DNA from: Sciurus carolinensis
Taxonomy: Eukaryota; Chordata; Mammalia; Rodentia; Sciuridae
DNA: 64,000 nucleotides
Direction: 5' to 3'
NCBI RefSeq assembly: GCF_902686445.1
Contig: NC_062218.1
Span: 134,587,241 to 134,651,240 of the forward strand
In this document: positions 23,561 through 36,320 of the stretch, piece after piece
Position numbering within the stretch: the stretch's first letter is position 1
Layout of the letters: the number at the start of each line of letters is the position of its first letter
Notes under the pieces: generated by a model
What the model saw: only the letters and a program-made list of their open reading frames with translations
Databases searched by the model: none
Told to the model about the DNA's origin: nothing
Translations under genes and position numbers: made by a program

Positions 23561-23929
23561 CTTGCTGGCAGGGATCTCCTCTTGCTAAACCACTTAATCT
23601 GGTGATATATTTCCTCTGGAAGGTCCAGCCCATTGATCTTGCCTCTCGGGTATTTGATTACAGTGTTTTCTAACAAAGTCAGAAGCAGATTTCCATGAGA
23701 GGTTTATAGTTCAGTAATTATGGTGCTTTGGCGGTGTGTGCCAAGGTGCAGGAATGTAGGGGGTAAGGATGTCAAGGGAAGAGGTCAGAAGATTAAATTA
23801 GAAAGAGGGAAGGTGAGCATTAGCAAGAGAGGCCAGGCTGCCGGCTGGGGCTCTGGGCAGGCATGGAGGACCGTGAGAAAGGGGAGTTGTAAAAATGAAC
23901 CATTTCACGCTTAATCACTATTTCCCATA

Positions 23930-24010
23930 AGGTACTTAAGGAATGATGATGCGAACTGAACTTGGACAATTAGCGTAATTAAACATTCATGGTGCCTGCG
24001 GCCCATTTCC
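23930..24010. other. Candidate conserved non-coding element
   Basis: An AT-rich island with 'caattagcgtaattaaacatt' stands out within GC-richer unique intron and contains two homeodomain-type TAATT/ATTAG cores. No repeat was recognised. Its status as conserved or regulatory is a guess based on composition. Confidence 0.25.
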
Positions 24011-24379
24011 TGCCTGGGGATATCTTTGGAAGCAGAAACAATTCTTTCTACTTGGAGGTGATTTCAAGAGCAGCTTGTGGAGGGAAGGTTTCCCGTAGAA
24101 CTGGACCATGGGGGATGCACCCCTGAACCTTGGATGGGGACAGGACCCCTAAAGAGACCTTATGTTGGCAGCAGCCTGAGTCTGGCAGAAGGTGGAGTGA
24201 CACTGGTCTGGTTGATATGCGAATGGGTGAAGGGTCCAGTGTTAATGACCCATTCCCTTATTTGGCTAAATCTAAGCCACTTAAATCTGGTTCCGTGGCT
24301 GTCACTTCCTTTCCTTCCATTCCCTTACAAGGGAACTTCAAGGATCCCCTCCATTCGACTGAGCCTCAGCTCTTTAATA

Positions 24380-24510
24380 AACAGTGAACACTTACTGCGA
24401 GGGCTGTTGCCAGGACCAGTATGTATATTTTTCAGATAGGGAAACTGAGGCACACAGAGGAAGAGCTAGCTGGGAGATGGCCTTGCCCAGACTGGAATGA
24501 AGGGCATCTG
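24380..24510 (-). mobile_element. MIR SINE relic, antisense
   Basis: 'gatagggaaactgaggcaca' and 'gagatggccttgcccagact' are the antisense of the conserved MIR core and its 3' neighbour. Confidence 0.65.
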
Positions 24511-26331
24511 TTGAGTTTTTCCCTCTGGCCACTCAGGAGAGGTGGAGGTCACTGGGTATTCCCAGACTGATGAGTTTATCTTGGGTCAACCACAGAGACT
24601 CTTCTTGTGGAAGGGGCACCAGGCACCGCACTTCCTAGTAGGATGGTTATAGATGTTGAATGAGGTGACAGATGTGAAGGCCCCACCCTGGGGTCTGGCA
24701 CCCCTTAGGTCCCCAGTAAGTGCTCAGGACTGGCGGGCTGTGAAGTCAGCTGTGTTTGGTCCGCTGGGATTCTTTTGGTGTCGAGGGCAGGGGTTGGCAG
24801 ACCAGGTCCGTCTGGTGGGCACTCAGGCAGGAAGAACCTTCAGGTCCTTTGCTGCTCTGAGACGAGAGGTATCTGGATACAAGGCAGCCCCTACGCTGAC
24901 TGGGCTGGGCGTGGATCCATGGTGGGGACTCCTTCCACGTCATACCCAGGCTGGTATTTGGACTGTGGCAGGTGGGAGAAGGCACAGCTGGGGCCCCTGG
25001 GAAGTCTGCCCACCCCCAACCCTGCTGACTGGCTGGAGGATACAGGAGAACTGACTGATGTCCTGGCAGGATCCTGGGGAGTGAGCTGGAATCAATAACA
25101 GCTCTGTCTAGCTGGCACACTCCTGTCTGCAGTCACTCTGACTGTCGTTGTCTTTCTCATCCTAGAAGGCAACCCCATACCCAGGACCTCCCCAGACCAC
25201 GCTCCAGCTCCGCCTCCCTCTGAGTTCCAGTCCCCTTGTTCCTGAGTATGCAGGAGCCCTGGACCCAACATGCCCAGACTGCGCCCCTCTCCTCCCATGT
25301 GGCTTCACCCGAGGTTCCCATTGCAGCAAAAGGCTTCCCTGGGTAGCCAGTTGTTCAGCTCTGAAACCCAGAGTCCTCTTCCTGGCTCCCTCCCTACGTC
25401 CTGGCTGGACGCTACCTGTCCACTCTGTGTGCGTGCCCACTTGCTGAATCTCTTTCTTCTCCCTCTCCAGTCCCATCTCCTCACTGAAGCCAAGGCTGCT
25501 GTGAAGAACCACACATTTGTTCACATCTGCTTCTTGCTCAGAACCTCCAGTCTCTTACCACATCCTCAGGATTGCCCTCTGCATATTTGTTCTTTTGGGA
25601 CCCTTGGTCATTGACACCCTTTTCACTCTGCCTGCCTGGACTGGGGAGCATTAGATGTTCCCTCAAGGACTTCTGCAGCCCTGTGCTTACCTCTCTCAGA
25701 ACTCCCCAGGAGTGTCAGGTTCCCTAACTCATATCTGGGCCCTGAAGTCTGGGAGCGTATGTGAGAGGTGGGGATGCCGGTCCCAGTCACTCCGTGGTTC
25801 CAGCCTGGTGGCCTATGAGAGTATACTATCTGATCCACACTGTCCAGTTGCTCCCTGTCCATCCATCTGAAGTATCCAATGGCAGCAGACTGATGGACCA
25901 CACAGCCATGCCAGTGCCCACAGGAAGGCCAACGAGAGGGGTGCCACACCATTTCCATCCCAGATCTTCCCAGGTGGGCACTGGCTATCAGGGTTGCTCC
26001 TCCTGAGCCTCCAAGGCAGAGCCCCTAGGGAGCCAGATCTGGGTGGGGAATCCCTTGGTCTCCCCAACCCTTCGTTACATGAGGCCCACCCCTGGCCACT
26101 GCTGACATTCCTGGCTTTTTTTGTGTGCATGTGACTTGGTTTAAAAGTCAATCTAAAGATGGACTGACTAATGGATTGCAGCTATATGAAAGGGTGAACA
26201 ACAAATTGGCCTCCAACTACTTATTGCTATACCCCACCTCCACTTTGCCCATTGGCCTCCTGGTGCTTAGCTCCTTTCTCTAGAGGTAGCCACTGTTTCC
26301 CTGTTTCTTCTGTCTTTTCAGGGTATTCTAA
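24511..26331. other. Unique GC-rich intronic sequence, nothing firm recognised
   Basis: Several overlapping open frames of 100-130 codons on both strands lack recognisable motifs. A short MIR or L2 trace may be present near 24690-24730 ('ccccagtaagtgctcagg'). Confidence 0.4.
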
Positions 26332-26381
26332 GCGTGTGTGTGTGTGTGTGTATGTGAGAGAGAGAAGAGAGAGAGAGAGAA
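26332..26381. repeat. (GT)n then (GA)n microsatellite
   Basis: About ten GT units with one TAT break, followed by GA-rich repeats. Confidence 0.85.
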
Positions 26382-26439
26382 TCTTAGTCTGGAACAAAGG
26401 TTTTGCGATGTGTATATATGTATGTCTTCATTTTTTTTA

Positions 26440-27025
26440 ACATGAATACCAGCATACTACATATATTATATGCTATATGACATTTGCTTTTGTTGCCAGG
26501 GAGTAGATCTTGGAGATTTTCCATACCAGAACTTACAGATCTGCCCACTTCTTTCTACACAGATATTCCATTGTATGAGTAACTTATTTAACCAGTCCTT
26601 GATTGATGTGACTTAGTCTTTTTCAATATTCAGTATTTGGAGTAATGCTACACTGGATAGCTTTATACTTATTCCCTGTATACTTGCCCACTTGTTTGAG
26701 GACATTTGTAGGATTAAATTCTTTAATTAGATTTGCTGGTTCAAAGGGATGGTGCATTTTAAATTTTGATAAAGATGACCACATTGACTTCATAGGAAAG
26801 TGTGCAGGATACACTTTTATCAACCCTTGACACACACATTTTCATTTTGACAATCTGATGCAGTTATTTTGTTTTTTAAGGATGAGTATCTTCTCATGTA
26901 TATAAAAGCTGCTTGGTTTTCTTTTCTCAAAAGTGTCAGTTTCCCATTTCCCTTTTGTATTGCTGGGCTGTTTCTTGTTGATTTATAGGAACTCTTTATA
27001 TATTAAGGACATTGGTCCTTTGTCT
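26440..27025 (-). mobile_element. L1M fragment, antisense
   Basis: 'ctttatatattaaggacatt' at the right end and the preceding 'tgttgatttataggaactct' are the antisense of old L1 ORF2 sequence. Coding destroyed. Confidence 0.65.
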
Positions 27026-28329
27026 GAAGTGCATGTGTGCGTGCCCACTCACACATGAGCTCTTTGCTGAATGTAGGGCTGAACCAAGACCACACGGGAG
27101 AGAGGAGGAGTCTGGTGCTCACTAAGCATTCGTTGCTGCAGGGATAGCCAGTGAATTTGAATTGTGTCCCTGTGTAAGGATCCCTCAATAAATCACATCC
27201 ACCAGGAGGGAAAAGGGATGCAGGTAAACAAGAACTACGTGGGCTGTGGCCCAGGAACCTTCAGCTACTGTGGGGCTGAAGGCAGTGGGCTGACTCTGGT
27301 TTGATTGAACATAACTATCTTCAAAGGGTCTCAAGACAAGTAGGGGGAGGGCATCTAGGAAATGGGCACGCAGGGCATGAACCAAGGTCACAGACTAACT
27401 TGGGAGCCCAACTCTGAATAGCACCGTGCTTCTATTACCTTAATATTGCTTGGCAATATTTAAAAATCATAAACTTCATGTGCAAATCCAGATTTTTAGC
27501 CTCTTTACAAAACTATGAAGGCCCAGCAACTGGGTCACTTAACCAAGGCTGGCTATGTTGGTCTGGAGACGGACAACCTGCCCAGAGACCACTGTGTCCT
27601 CTTATTCCACACTCCCATGCGACTGTCTTCTGGGAGCAAAATATTTCTCAGTTAAGAGTTTAAAAAGATTAGCCAAGCAGGCCACTTGTTTCAAGGAAAA
27701 ATGGGAGAGAGTCCGTTTCTTTCTGGAAATGCAGACCATTTCTCTACATGCAATATACGAACAGAGTGCCAGGGTCAGAGAGAGAAGACATGGTGTGGCA
27801 CACCCACTTGACCCTGTGGGCACGAAGCCCGTGCAGCTGACTTAGCAGGAACCCAGGGATTAGAGAGACTCAGGTAAGGACTGTTTTTGGTCTGTGGTCT
27901 GTGGCCAGTGGCATGTTGTCACGGTGGCACCTGGAGCTGTCAATGTGTCAGGAACCGTGGCAACAGTCCTCACGAGGAGGAGAGGAGAGGTCACTGTCAA
28001 TATGCACCCTCTGCATGACCACAGTGAGCACACACAGCCTCCACCTGCCCTCCCAGCCTCTTAGCCACCTCCTCTGCTAGTGATAGCCAGGAAACAGGCA
28101 CACCTCCTTATAATGTGCTGCAGCTGGAGGAGAGACCCCGCAGCTGCTTTGTCACCTGCAGCCACTTCCTCACCTCTCCAGTCTTGGCATGTTCATGGGT
28201 GGCATAAGGATAACCGTAGTTTTCCATTTATCCAACAGGTGTTATTCACCCAAGTTCTTTTTATTTTCAAGCTCCACATAGTTGCCTGGGGCCCTATAGA
28301 GGAGTCAGAGGTTGCTTCAGTCTTCCAAG
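27026..28329. other. Unique intronic sequence, nothing recognised
   Basis: No gene or confidently named repeat seen. Confidence 0.4.
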
Positions 28330-28332
28330 GGT

Positions 28333-28432
28333 AGAGTGTGTGTGAGTTGGGGCTTGCATATGTTTGCATAGGTGTTAGGTGTGTGAGTTTGTGTGAGAGT
28401 AGTGTAAAAGTGTGTGTGTGAGTGTGTGGTGG
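28333..28432. repeat. Degenerate TG-rich alternating tract
   Basis: Interrupted TGTG runs over about 100 bases, purine-pyrimidine alternating. Confidence 0.7.
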
Positions 28433-28474
28433 GGTGGTCAGCGACCGCGACAGCCCCCGGAAGACTGTAATGGA

Positions 28475-28557
28475 GACGATGCTGCACAGGGCCTGACAAT
28501 AGCAGTTTTAGAAGTACTTGAGGAGTGAATGAAGGAACAAATGAATGAATGAAAATG
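28475..28557 (+). mobile_element. L2/MIR3 3'-end relic
   Basis: 'cagggcctgacaatagcag' followed by 'gaatgaatgaaaatg' resembles the L2 3' terminus with its TGAATGAA-type end. Confidence 0.45.
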
Positions 28558-31460
28558 TAGGTTTGGGGGGCCAGAGAAAGAAGGAATCACTTAGTTGGTC
28601 TGATGAAGGGTAAGCAAACAGGCAGGAACTGTCCCAAAACGGACAGTCAGGGCAGGACCTGGAAAGAGGAGCAGAGTTCACTAGGTAGAACGTGGAGGTG
28701 GGGTCCTGGTTACTGGGGAGGGTGTGCCTCCCCTGGGAACAAGGTGCTTCAACTTCAAAGGTGGGAAAAGCCAGTGGATGAGATGGAGATAGACCTTGGA
28801 GCCCTTGGTGTCTTGGTGGGAGTCAGAGCAGGTGTCCTTCCTGGGGTGGCAAGTCCCTCCATATACAGACATGTTGCTCATTTAGTCCTCCTTTCAGTGA
28901 AGCTGGCTGGACCCCTGCCAGCTGTGACTGGCAGGGTCACCAAAGCTTTTAAACAAGAAAAGGAAACCCCAGCCCTTCTCAAGTAGAATCATGGTGACTT
29001 TTTTAGTCTCTGCCTAATGGACTGCTGAGCCTGTCCTCTGAAGCCCTGGGGATGTCCCAAGCAGCCAGGGTGAGGCAAGCAGGACCTTGTGATTCTCAGG
29101 GTGGCCCAGGATCTGGACTTGAAGTGCATCCCCACCATCTCCCTCCACACCTCAGTTGTTAGGAAAGGCCCCTGTGAAGCTGTGTCACAGATTAAATTTA
29201 CAGGATTCAGCACTCGCTCTGATTTCTGATTTCCTCCCTTCTCTAAATGGGGCTGATCAAATTAAGCCCTGTCAACACTGTGGTCCGACAGCAGGCTTAG
29301 TGCTATACGGTGAGCAGAGCAGAATGTTCAGGGTATGGGAAGTAGGGGAGCCCCTGCCCTCCTCCTCCATTGCAGATGGGTCTTTCTCAGGGAAGAAACA
29401 TCATGGTAGAGGGGCTGGTGAGGTCCACAGGGCCTAATTGATGCCCCCGTCCTAGTCTTCAGGCACCAGGGTCACACGGGAAAACAAAGAGGAGGCAAAC
29501 CCAGCACTTGTGAGAAATGGGACATGTTTCTGATGACTGTCTGGAAATTCTTCCTCAAGGGTGGGTGCCTTGGTGACAGAGTGCAGCCTACCCTAAGGTG
29601 CTGCCCCCGAGTCCCCGAATTAGCCAGAAGAAGCCATGAGCCCTAGCCCCAGCACCTCTGTGTGCCTGAACTCTGGGTAGGAGAGGGAGGGATGAAGAGA
29701 GAGGAGGGCAACTGGGGACAGCTGTGCTGGCTTGGGGAGGGGGCAGCAGGGTGGCTGTTGAATGCTCATGACCTGGAAGGAGATGACTTCGCTCACACAG
29801 GACTGGGCAGCATTGGGACCACCTGTATATACTGGCACCAAGCCCTTCCCAAAGGACAAACACTGCCAGTCCAGAGGGCCCTCAGCCACTCCGAATGACA
29901 TGGGGCTCAACCTCTGAGAAGACAGAGGGCCCAGCAAGGGAAACTAGGGTTGACAGGTGGAGAGAAACACTTTGGGGCTTGGATGTGAGGAATCCAGAGA
30001 AGGATGAGGTGCCCATTCCTATTGGAGGCACAGGTGAGGACAGTGGCAGAGGGAATGGGTGTTGAGGAGGGAGGTTCCAGAGACAGGAGTGAGGGAGGAG
30101 CCAGTTCTGTAGACCCTGATGTGTGGCCAGGTGGATGTAGATGACATGCCCCAAGGTGAGCAGTGTAGCTAGAGATGCAGATGGAGTTGAATGAGGCCAT
30201 CAGACCTCAGAATGTCCTAGATATTCTGAGTGGGAGGTGCCTGAGGGCCTTCAGAGAGCAATGTCCAGGAAGCTGCCAGATATCCAAGTGAGGGACTCCA
30301 AAGTGTATACTGGGCTGACAACAGGGATTTCCCTGCCTGCGACATGCTTTTACCAGCTGTGCACAATGGACGCCTCTAGGCTGTGTCTGTGGCCACATGG
30401 GGCCCTGAAACACTGGCCATCAGCACCCTACTTCCAGCCTCCTGCCTCCTCCACATTCTGAACGAATTCCCAAGGAATCTTCCCTTCTGCTGGGACCTGT
30501 GGGTGTCTGTTTTGTTCTGAAGTTCACAGTAAATATTTTCATTAAATGATCTGCCTGTCTCTCTACTGGCTCCCACCATCTGGCCGCTGTGTGTTAGGGA
30601 GATGCTTTGAAAAGAAAACCCAGGGCCAGTTCCCTTCCCTGGGCTGGCTGCCCAGTAGAGAGGAAGTTTGGTGTCCTGGAGACCAGGGCAGGTCCTATGG
30701 ACTCTCCTTGGCTTTAGCAGATGTTTGCCCAGGGAAGGGCTATGCTGGGCTCCCTGCTAGCAGTCCCCACTGCCCCTAGAGGCCTGGGAACCCAGTTTCT
30801 GAAGGAGCCCTTGTGGATCCTGGGGGCTGTTGGACAGCCTGTTGAGGCTACCAGGAAGATGATGTGGGACAGAGGGCACCTGCAGGTGTAGATGAGAGTA
30901 GGTGGGTCAGCTGGTGTTTGTGGGACGGTGGGACAGGGATGTTTGGAACCTTTGCGGGGGCTGTAGATAGCAAGCCCCAGAGCTCTGCTGCAGAAAGCCT
31001 GGGGGAACTCTGAGAACTCCTGGACATCCAGCGCAGCCCTGCTGTCTTAGACCCTTCTTAGTGTCTTCCATACTTCTGTGGGGCCATTGTAGCATCACTC
31101 CTTAAGGACCTGTATCCGGGGACTGAACCAGAGCCTGGTCTCTTTCCCTGGGCCATGGGCGTAGCAAATTTTCCTCTTACTCTACATTGGGTCCCTCCAG
31201 AGAGTAGGAGGTATAGGATAGAAGCAAGTGGAAGGTCAGATGCCTCGAGAGTTTCAAGGTGCTCTGGCTACAAAACTAAGCTGTGGTGTCAAACAGTTCA
31301 GTGTATATGATTGTGTCTGTCTGTGTGATGTCATGCTAGCACTCTCGTGGTTGGAAGAGACAGAAGGCAAGTGACTTGTCTCAAAGAACTTGAAAGTCCA
31401 GGGATGTATCAACTTCAGCCACAGTTGGATTTGGGGACCTAAATGGTGTCACAGGCTGTT
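28558..31460. other. Unique GC-rich intronic sequence, nothing recognised
   Basis: About 2.9 kb without a clear repeat, unusual for this window. Overlapping open frames on both strands (longest 127 codons at 28603-28986) carry no known domain. Confidence 0.45.
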
Positions 31461-31877
31461 TTTGTGCGTTTTCTGTTACTATAACAAAACACCAGGAACT
31501 GTGTACTTTATAAAGAAAGAGGATTATTTAGCTCATAGTTTTTATGCTGAAAGTTCCAAGATTGGATGGCCCCCATCTGTCCAGCCTCTGACAAGGGTCT
31601 CACATCAAAAGATGGGAGCACTTGGAGAGGAGATCACATGGTAAGACAGGAAGCCGGAGGGATTCAGGGTCCCAGCTTGCTTTTCTATGGCAACTTGGTG
31701 TCACAGGAACTAACCTGTGTCCTGATTAACTATGTTATGCCTTCTGGGGTCTGTGTCCCCAGTAACCTCGACATTTTCCACTAGGCCCCATCTCTTTAAC
31801 TTTTTATCACCTTTCACGTCACCACAATGGGGATAAAGCTTCCAGCACGTGAACCTCTGATGGACACAGTTAACTAC
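31461..31877 (-). mobile_element. MaLR (MST-like) LTR, antisense
   Basis: 'ttctgttactataacaaaac' near the left end is followed by 'actttataaagaaagaggat'. The right end is decayed ('ttccagcacgtgaacctctg'). Length about 415 bp. Confidence 0.65.
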
Positions 31878-32513
31878 TAGGGAACTATTACTGGCACTTG
31901 GCCTTGCTTTCTTCCTCTCTCAACTCTGATTCTTATGAGAGAAGGAACCACCCTGCAGTTTGGGAATGACATTGTCCCATCCTAGCAAACCAGCAGAGAA
32001 GAAAGAAAGAGAATATCCCCATATACATGAACAAATGAACTCGGTTTCATTTGGCCTGGCTGGGCCGCGTGGGCACTTCTGGAGCTGGGGGTTCAATAGG
32101 GTTGACTCCTCTGAATCATCTGGGCTGGCAGTGGGAGACAGTCATTGGCCAAAAGAAAATCAAGGGCCAGCACCTAGAAAGGGGCAGGTTACCATGTTGC
32201 ATGAGTCCAGGGCAAGTGGGTGAGGGGCAGATCTGGACATACCATGTCTACCCCTGAGGAGCATCCTTTGGACCTCTGCCCTGGGAGGAATGTTCCGAGG
32301 ACCATCCGAGACAGGAGGTAGAAGAAGCTTCTTTCCTTTTCTCCAGAGCTGTCCCACCCGCCAACCCAAGAAAGCTCTGGAAAGTGAAGCGGGTTGGGGC
32401 TCAAGAGGGCCACTGGGGCAACCCCATTCTGGGGTAATTCATAGTACTTTCAGTTCTTGTCTCAGATTCGGTGCAGTGGCTACTGATGTGGTGGTGTATG
32501 GATGAGCACTCCT

Positions 32514-32550
32514 GAGCCCCTCCCTGCTCCCTGGGAGCCCCTCCCTGCTC
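32514..32550 (+). repeat. Two-copy 16-bp direct repeat, 21-base period
   Basis: GAGCCCCTCCCTGCTC occurs at 32514-32529 and again at 32535-32550. Confidence 0.9.
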
Positions 32551-32565
32551 TTATCTTCCACCTTG

Positions 32566-32720
32566 AGTCGTAAAAATGACACTGGGTGAATAGTGTCTGC
32601 AGGAGTTGCAAAAATTAATTCAGATTCAGTAATAAAATTATAAAGGCTGGGATGAAATAATCATAATGAGCTTCTTTTAATAAAACTCACCAGTGGGACT
32701 CTGCACTGATGGCCCCTGTG
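32566..32720. other. Candidate conserved non-coding element
   Basis: An AT-rich 150-bp island in GC-richer unique intron has several ATTA/TAAT cores ('aaaaattaattcag', 'cagtaataaaattataa', 'gaaataatcataatgag'). No repeat family was recognised. Regulatory role inferred only from composition. Confidence 0.3.
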
Positions 32721-33467
32721 GGGCCAAGACTGCTTTCTGTTTCCCAGAGCCTCCAAAGAGCCTGCCTGCTGCCAAGCAGGGCCTCTTGCCGTGTCCTGAT
32801 TATGCTTCTACATAAACATATTTTATCTTAATGATCATCTTTAGGGGAATTTGTAGTCAGGGAGTGATTGCCTCTTGGTTGTTAACAAATGAGGGGTGAC
32901 CTTCCTCCAGATGACCTTCCTGGACTGGGGGCCCCAACATGTGCTCCGTGGGGCCTTCTGGTGCTTGGGATTTTGGTCTTGCACGACCTGTCCAGCAACC
33001 CCTACAAGGCCCTTGTAGTGGTCAGAAAAAGAGACTGTGTGGAGTTTTGGTCTGAGCTTTTGCTAATATCATGACCTTAAGTCTAGTATAGCAAGCCTCT
33101 CCCCCACCCTCTTTCTTGCAGTGTTCCTGCCAGGAGTTATAAGAATTTAAGCTTCAGGGACTCTTGACCCTAGGGAAGAGAGCCATTTATTCTCATCCAC
33201 ATGGTTGACTTGTTGTGGGGACAGCATGGTACCTCTTTCTGTCTGTGTAGAGAGTGCCTCATTAAGTCTACCCAGACACTCATCCATTCTGCTCAGCCAG
33301 TAGAGAACTGGGGAGTACAAAATGGCTCACAGGGAAAGGACAGTCAAAGAGGAGACAGGGAAAGAGCACTAGACTTGAGAGTCCAAAACCTGCTCAACAT
33401 CAATCATAAAAAAGCATTTAGCTACATTTTCTTCTAGTACTTCTATGTCTTGATTCTAATCATCCCA

Positions 33468-33776
33468 TATTAGTTAGTTTTACATTACTACAACAGAATA
33501 CCAGAGACAGCTACTTTGCAAAGAAAAAGCGTCTATTGAACTCCAAGTTTTGGCAGTTTAAAGGAGTAGTGCTAGCAAGGGCTCAGTTCTCAGTTGTGAC
33601 ACACAGCATAGCAGACAACAGTAGTATAAGTATGTACAGTAAGAAACACTTGATAATTTCTTAAATCAACAACAGAGAAAGAGAATGATGGGGCCACACT
33701 TGCTCCTTTGATAATAATCCTCTTGAGAGAACTCAAGGGGTTGCACAAGAAATAACTTATGCCCTCAATGACCTAA
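33468..33776 (-). mobile_element. Diverged MaLR-type LTR, antisense
   Basis: 'ttagttagttttacattactacaacagaa' begins the antisense LTR 3' end (33470-33498). The right half is poorly preserved and its boundary is uncertain. Confidence 0.5.
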
Positions 33777-33964
33777 GAAATAGGAGGACACTCATACCAT
33801 TCCCAAATCATAATGCTGATCCACCTGGGATTTTTTTTTTTTTGCATAAAGAGTAAGCAATGAGCAACCATTCTAAGGTAATCCAATAGTAGTATCCTTT
33901 TGTTACTATAAAGTTTTGGAAAACGAGTACTGTTTCCTTGAGACCATTTAATTGAAATCAATTG

Positions 33965-34260
33965 TGCTGCATCTGATTTTGTTTCTTACCTATTGCACTA
34001 AAAACTTTGTTTTTAAGATCCATCCATCGATGTGGATTTCAAACTTCTAACTCTGTGGAGAACTGTATACTTACTTATCTCTTCTCTTGTCTATTTGTAA
34101 TGCCCGGGTTGTTTCCAGCCTCCCACTACCTACACAATGCTGTGATAAACAGCTCTCAATTGTCTCCTTTTGGACCTGACTCAGATGCCCTCCACATCTG
34201 GGGCAGAGCTATTGTCTAGGAATGGATTTCCTTTCATAATCATTTAAGGGATTTCCTTTT
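33965..34260 (-). mobile_element. Possible L1M fragment, antisense
   Basis: 'gatccatccatcgatgtgga' and 'ctacacaatgctgtgataaa' resemble antisense L1 ORF2 3' sequence. Diverged; low certainty. Confidence 0.4.
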
Positions 34261-34353
34261 CATTTCTTCTGTGCTGGGTCTGCTGTTCCCTATATTTTGT
34301 GTCTTACTATTTCTTGGTCACCTCTTTTGATAAAGTACATCCTTCAGAGTTTG

Positions 34354-34576
34354 TTTTTTTTTTTTTTTTTTTTTTTTTTTTGGTACTGGGGATTGAACCA
34401 GGGGTGCTTAACCACTGAGCCACATCCCCAGCCATTAATATTTTCTTTAGAGACAGGGTGTCACTGAGTTGCTTAGGGCCTTGCTAAATTGAGGAAGCTG
34501 GCTTTGAACTTGTGATCCTCCTGCCTCAGCCTCCTGAGCTCCTGGGATTATAGGCATGGGTCACCATGCCCAGCTA
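34354..34576 (-). mobile_element. B1-dID dimeric SINE, well preserved
   Basis: Poly(T) of 28 bases (34354-34381), then antisense ID ('ggtactggggattgaaccag' ... 'cacatccccagcc') and antisense B1 ('cctcagcctcctgagctcct' ... 'caccatgcccagct'). Flanks 'ttcagagttt' and 'ttcatagttt' differ at one base. One of the clearest copies for the taxonomic argument. Confidence 0.92.
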
Positions 34577-34579
34577 TTC

Positions 34580-35260
34580 ATAGTTTTTTTTTAGAAGGAG
34601 TGTTGACAGGTAAATGTCCTGAAAATTCACATGTCTGGAAATGTCTTTAGTCTCTTTTTGTACTTGATTAAAAATTTGTGTAATTTTTTGCAGTTAGGAA
34701 ATTATTTTCCTTCAGAATTTTGAAGACTTCAATCCATTGCTTTTCTACTTCTAATGCTATTTTTGTGAAATCTAAGCCATTCTGATTGCAATTCTTCATC
34801 TGCCACCCTTCTGTAATGTGCTTATTTCCTCCTCTTATTTTCTGTAAGTTGGTGGATTCATGTTCTGAAATTTCATGATGACATGGGTCTGTTTTCCTCT
34901 ACTGTATTGAGTATTAGTTGTATTCTTTCAATCTGAGGACACCTTACAGTTAGGGGAAATTTTCTTGAATCATTTCTCCAATAATTTTCTCTGTGTCTCT
35001 TCACGGAACCTCTCCTACCAGGATGATACACTTTTGGTCAGATGCTCTAATTTTCTTCTCTTTTCTCCTAATTGTTCTTTGGATTATTGTTTTACTTTCT
35101 TTTCCCAGTCCTTCCATTGAGTTTTTCATTTCTGTTCTCCTTCTGTTCTTGTTTAATGGATGTAATGTCTTCTTTTAGCTTTTAGAGGATACTGATAATA
35201 GGTTTCTCCACTTTCTTGTACAATCTCTTTCCTCTTTATTTTGCTTCTCCTTGGCCTCCA
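34580..35260 (-). mobile_element. Old L1 ORF1-region fragment, antisense
   Basis: It shares layout with the ORF1 regions at 780-1450 and 3290-3960 (for example 'ccttcagaattttgaagact' and 'ttgagtttttcatttctgtt'). Long open frames are absent. Confidence 0.5.
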
Positions 35261-35639
35261 TCTATAATGTTGGAGGCTTCCATCACAAAGTTGGTGATCC
35301 TTATTTCCAACCTTGTTAGAAGAGAAGAAGCCTCCAGACCAACGCCAATGCAGAAGAGGGGCTCAGATTCAGGAAATGAACTTGGCAGTAACCTTCTACT
35401 GGTCCTACTTATTTCAACCCACCCTTAACCCCCACTTCTAGATGGTACTTAGTGCATCAGTTTTGGAACCTTTGGAGAAATCTGTGATGCACACTGGAAG
35501 AGTCTTGATTTCTTCCCTGCCAGCTTGGGATTCAACTTCCTTGGGTATACCAAGTTCATTACCATGGGAAGTGCCTCTGTTTTCCAGACTCACACAGTTT
35601 CTGCTGCTCTAACTGTCCTTATAGAGGTGTTTCTTAAAA

Positions 35640-36279
35640 AAATCCCTTGGTTTTAATGGGATTCCAGGAAGGAGCTAAATGGGATGTATGTATTCAATCT
35701 GTCATTTTTACCTAGAAGTCTCTCTTATGTCTGTACCTGTTTTGGGAATTTTTACTCGGTTCCATTGAGCTGTGTCTTTCATGACACCAGCACCATAGTA
35801 TCATAATTAATGTTATTTTACAATATGTTCTGTAAATTTGAGTGACACATATCCCCTTATTATTCTTTTTCAATGTTTTTCTGGCTATTCTCACATGTGT
35901 TGTCTTCCAGGTGAATTCTGGAATTATTTTGCTGGAGTTTAACAGTTCTTTGACGGTGATTGTGTTACATTTCTAGATTAATTTGGAGAAGAATCAACTT
36001 CCAATTCATAATCATGTCATTGTGTCTCCATTTTCCGAGGTCTTCCTTTGTATTTTTGGAGAGTTTTAGTCTGTATTACTTTGTGCATAGCCTTTATGCA
36101 TCTACCGTTTTTTTTATTCCTGGGTATTTGCAGGGCAGGGGTTGTTGCTACAGATGACAAGCCCTTTTCCCCTCACCTGTTTTGTAGGTAGTTATTGCTA
36201 TGTACAAGAAAAGTGTTGATCTTTATATGTTCATTTTATGTAAAATGAAAAGTATCTATTCCTTGTAGGTTTTGTAAGA

Positions 36280-36320
<41 letters not shown>

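Larger units (their letters stand above)
31878..33467. other. Unique intronic sequence
   Basis: No gene recognised; contains the direct repeat and AT-rich island listed separately. Confidence 0.4.

Noticed and set aside
23039..23605. 188-codon + strand open frame
   Set aside because: It crosses the C/T-rich tandem tract and is Cys/Leu/Pro/Ser-rich by composition; overlapping frames in other phases are open too.
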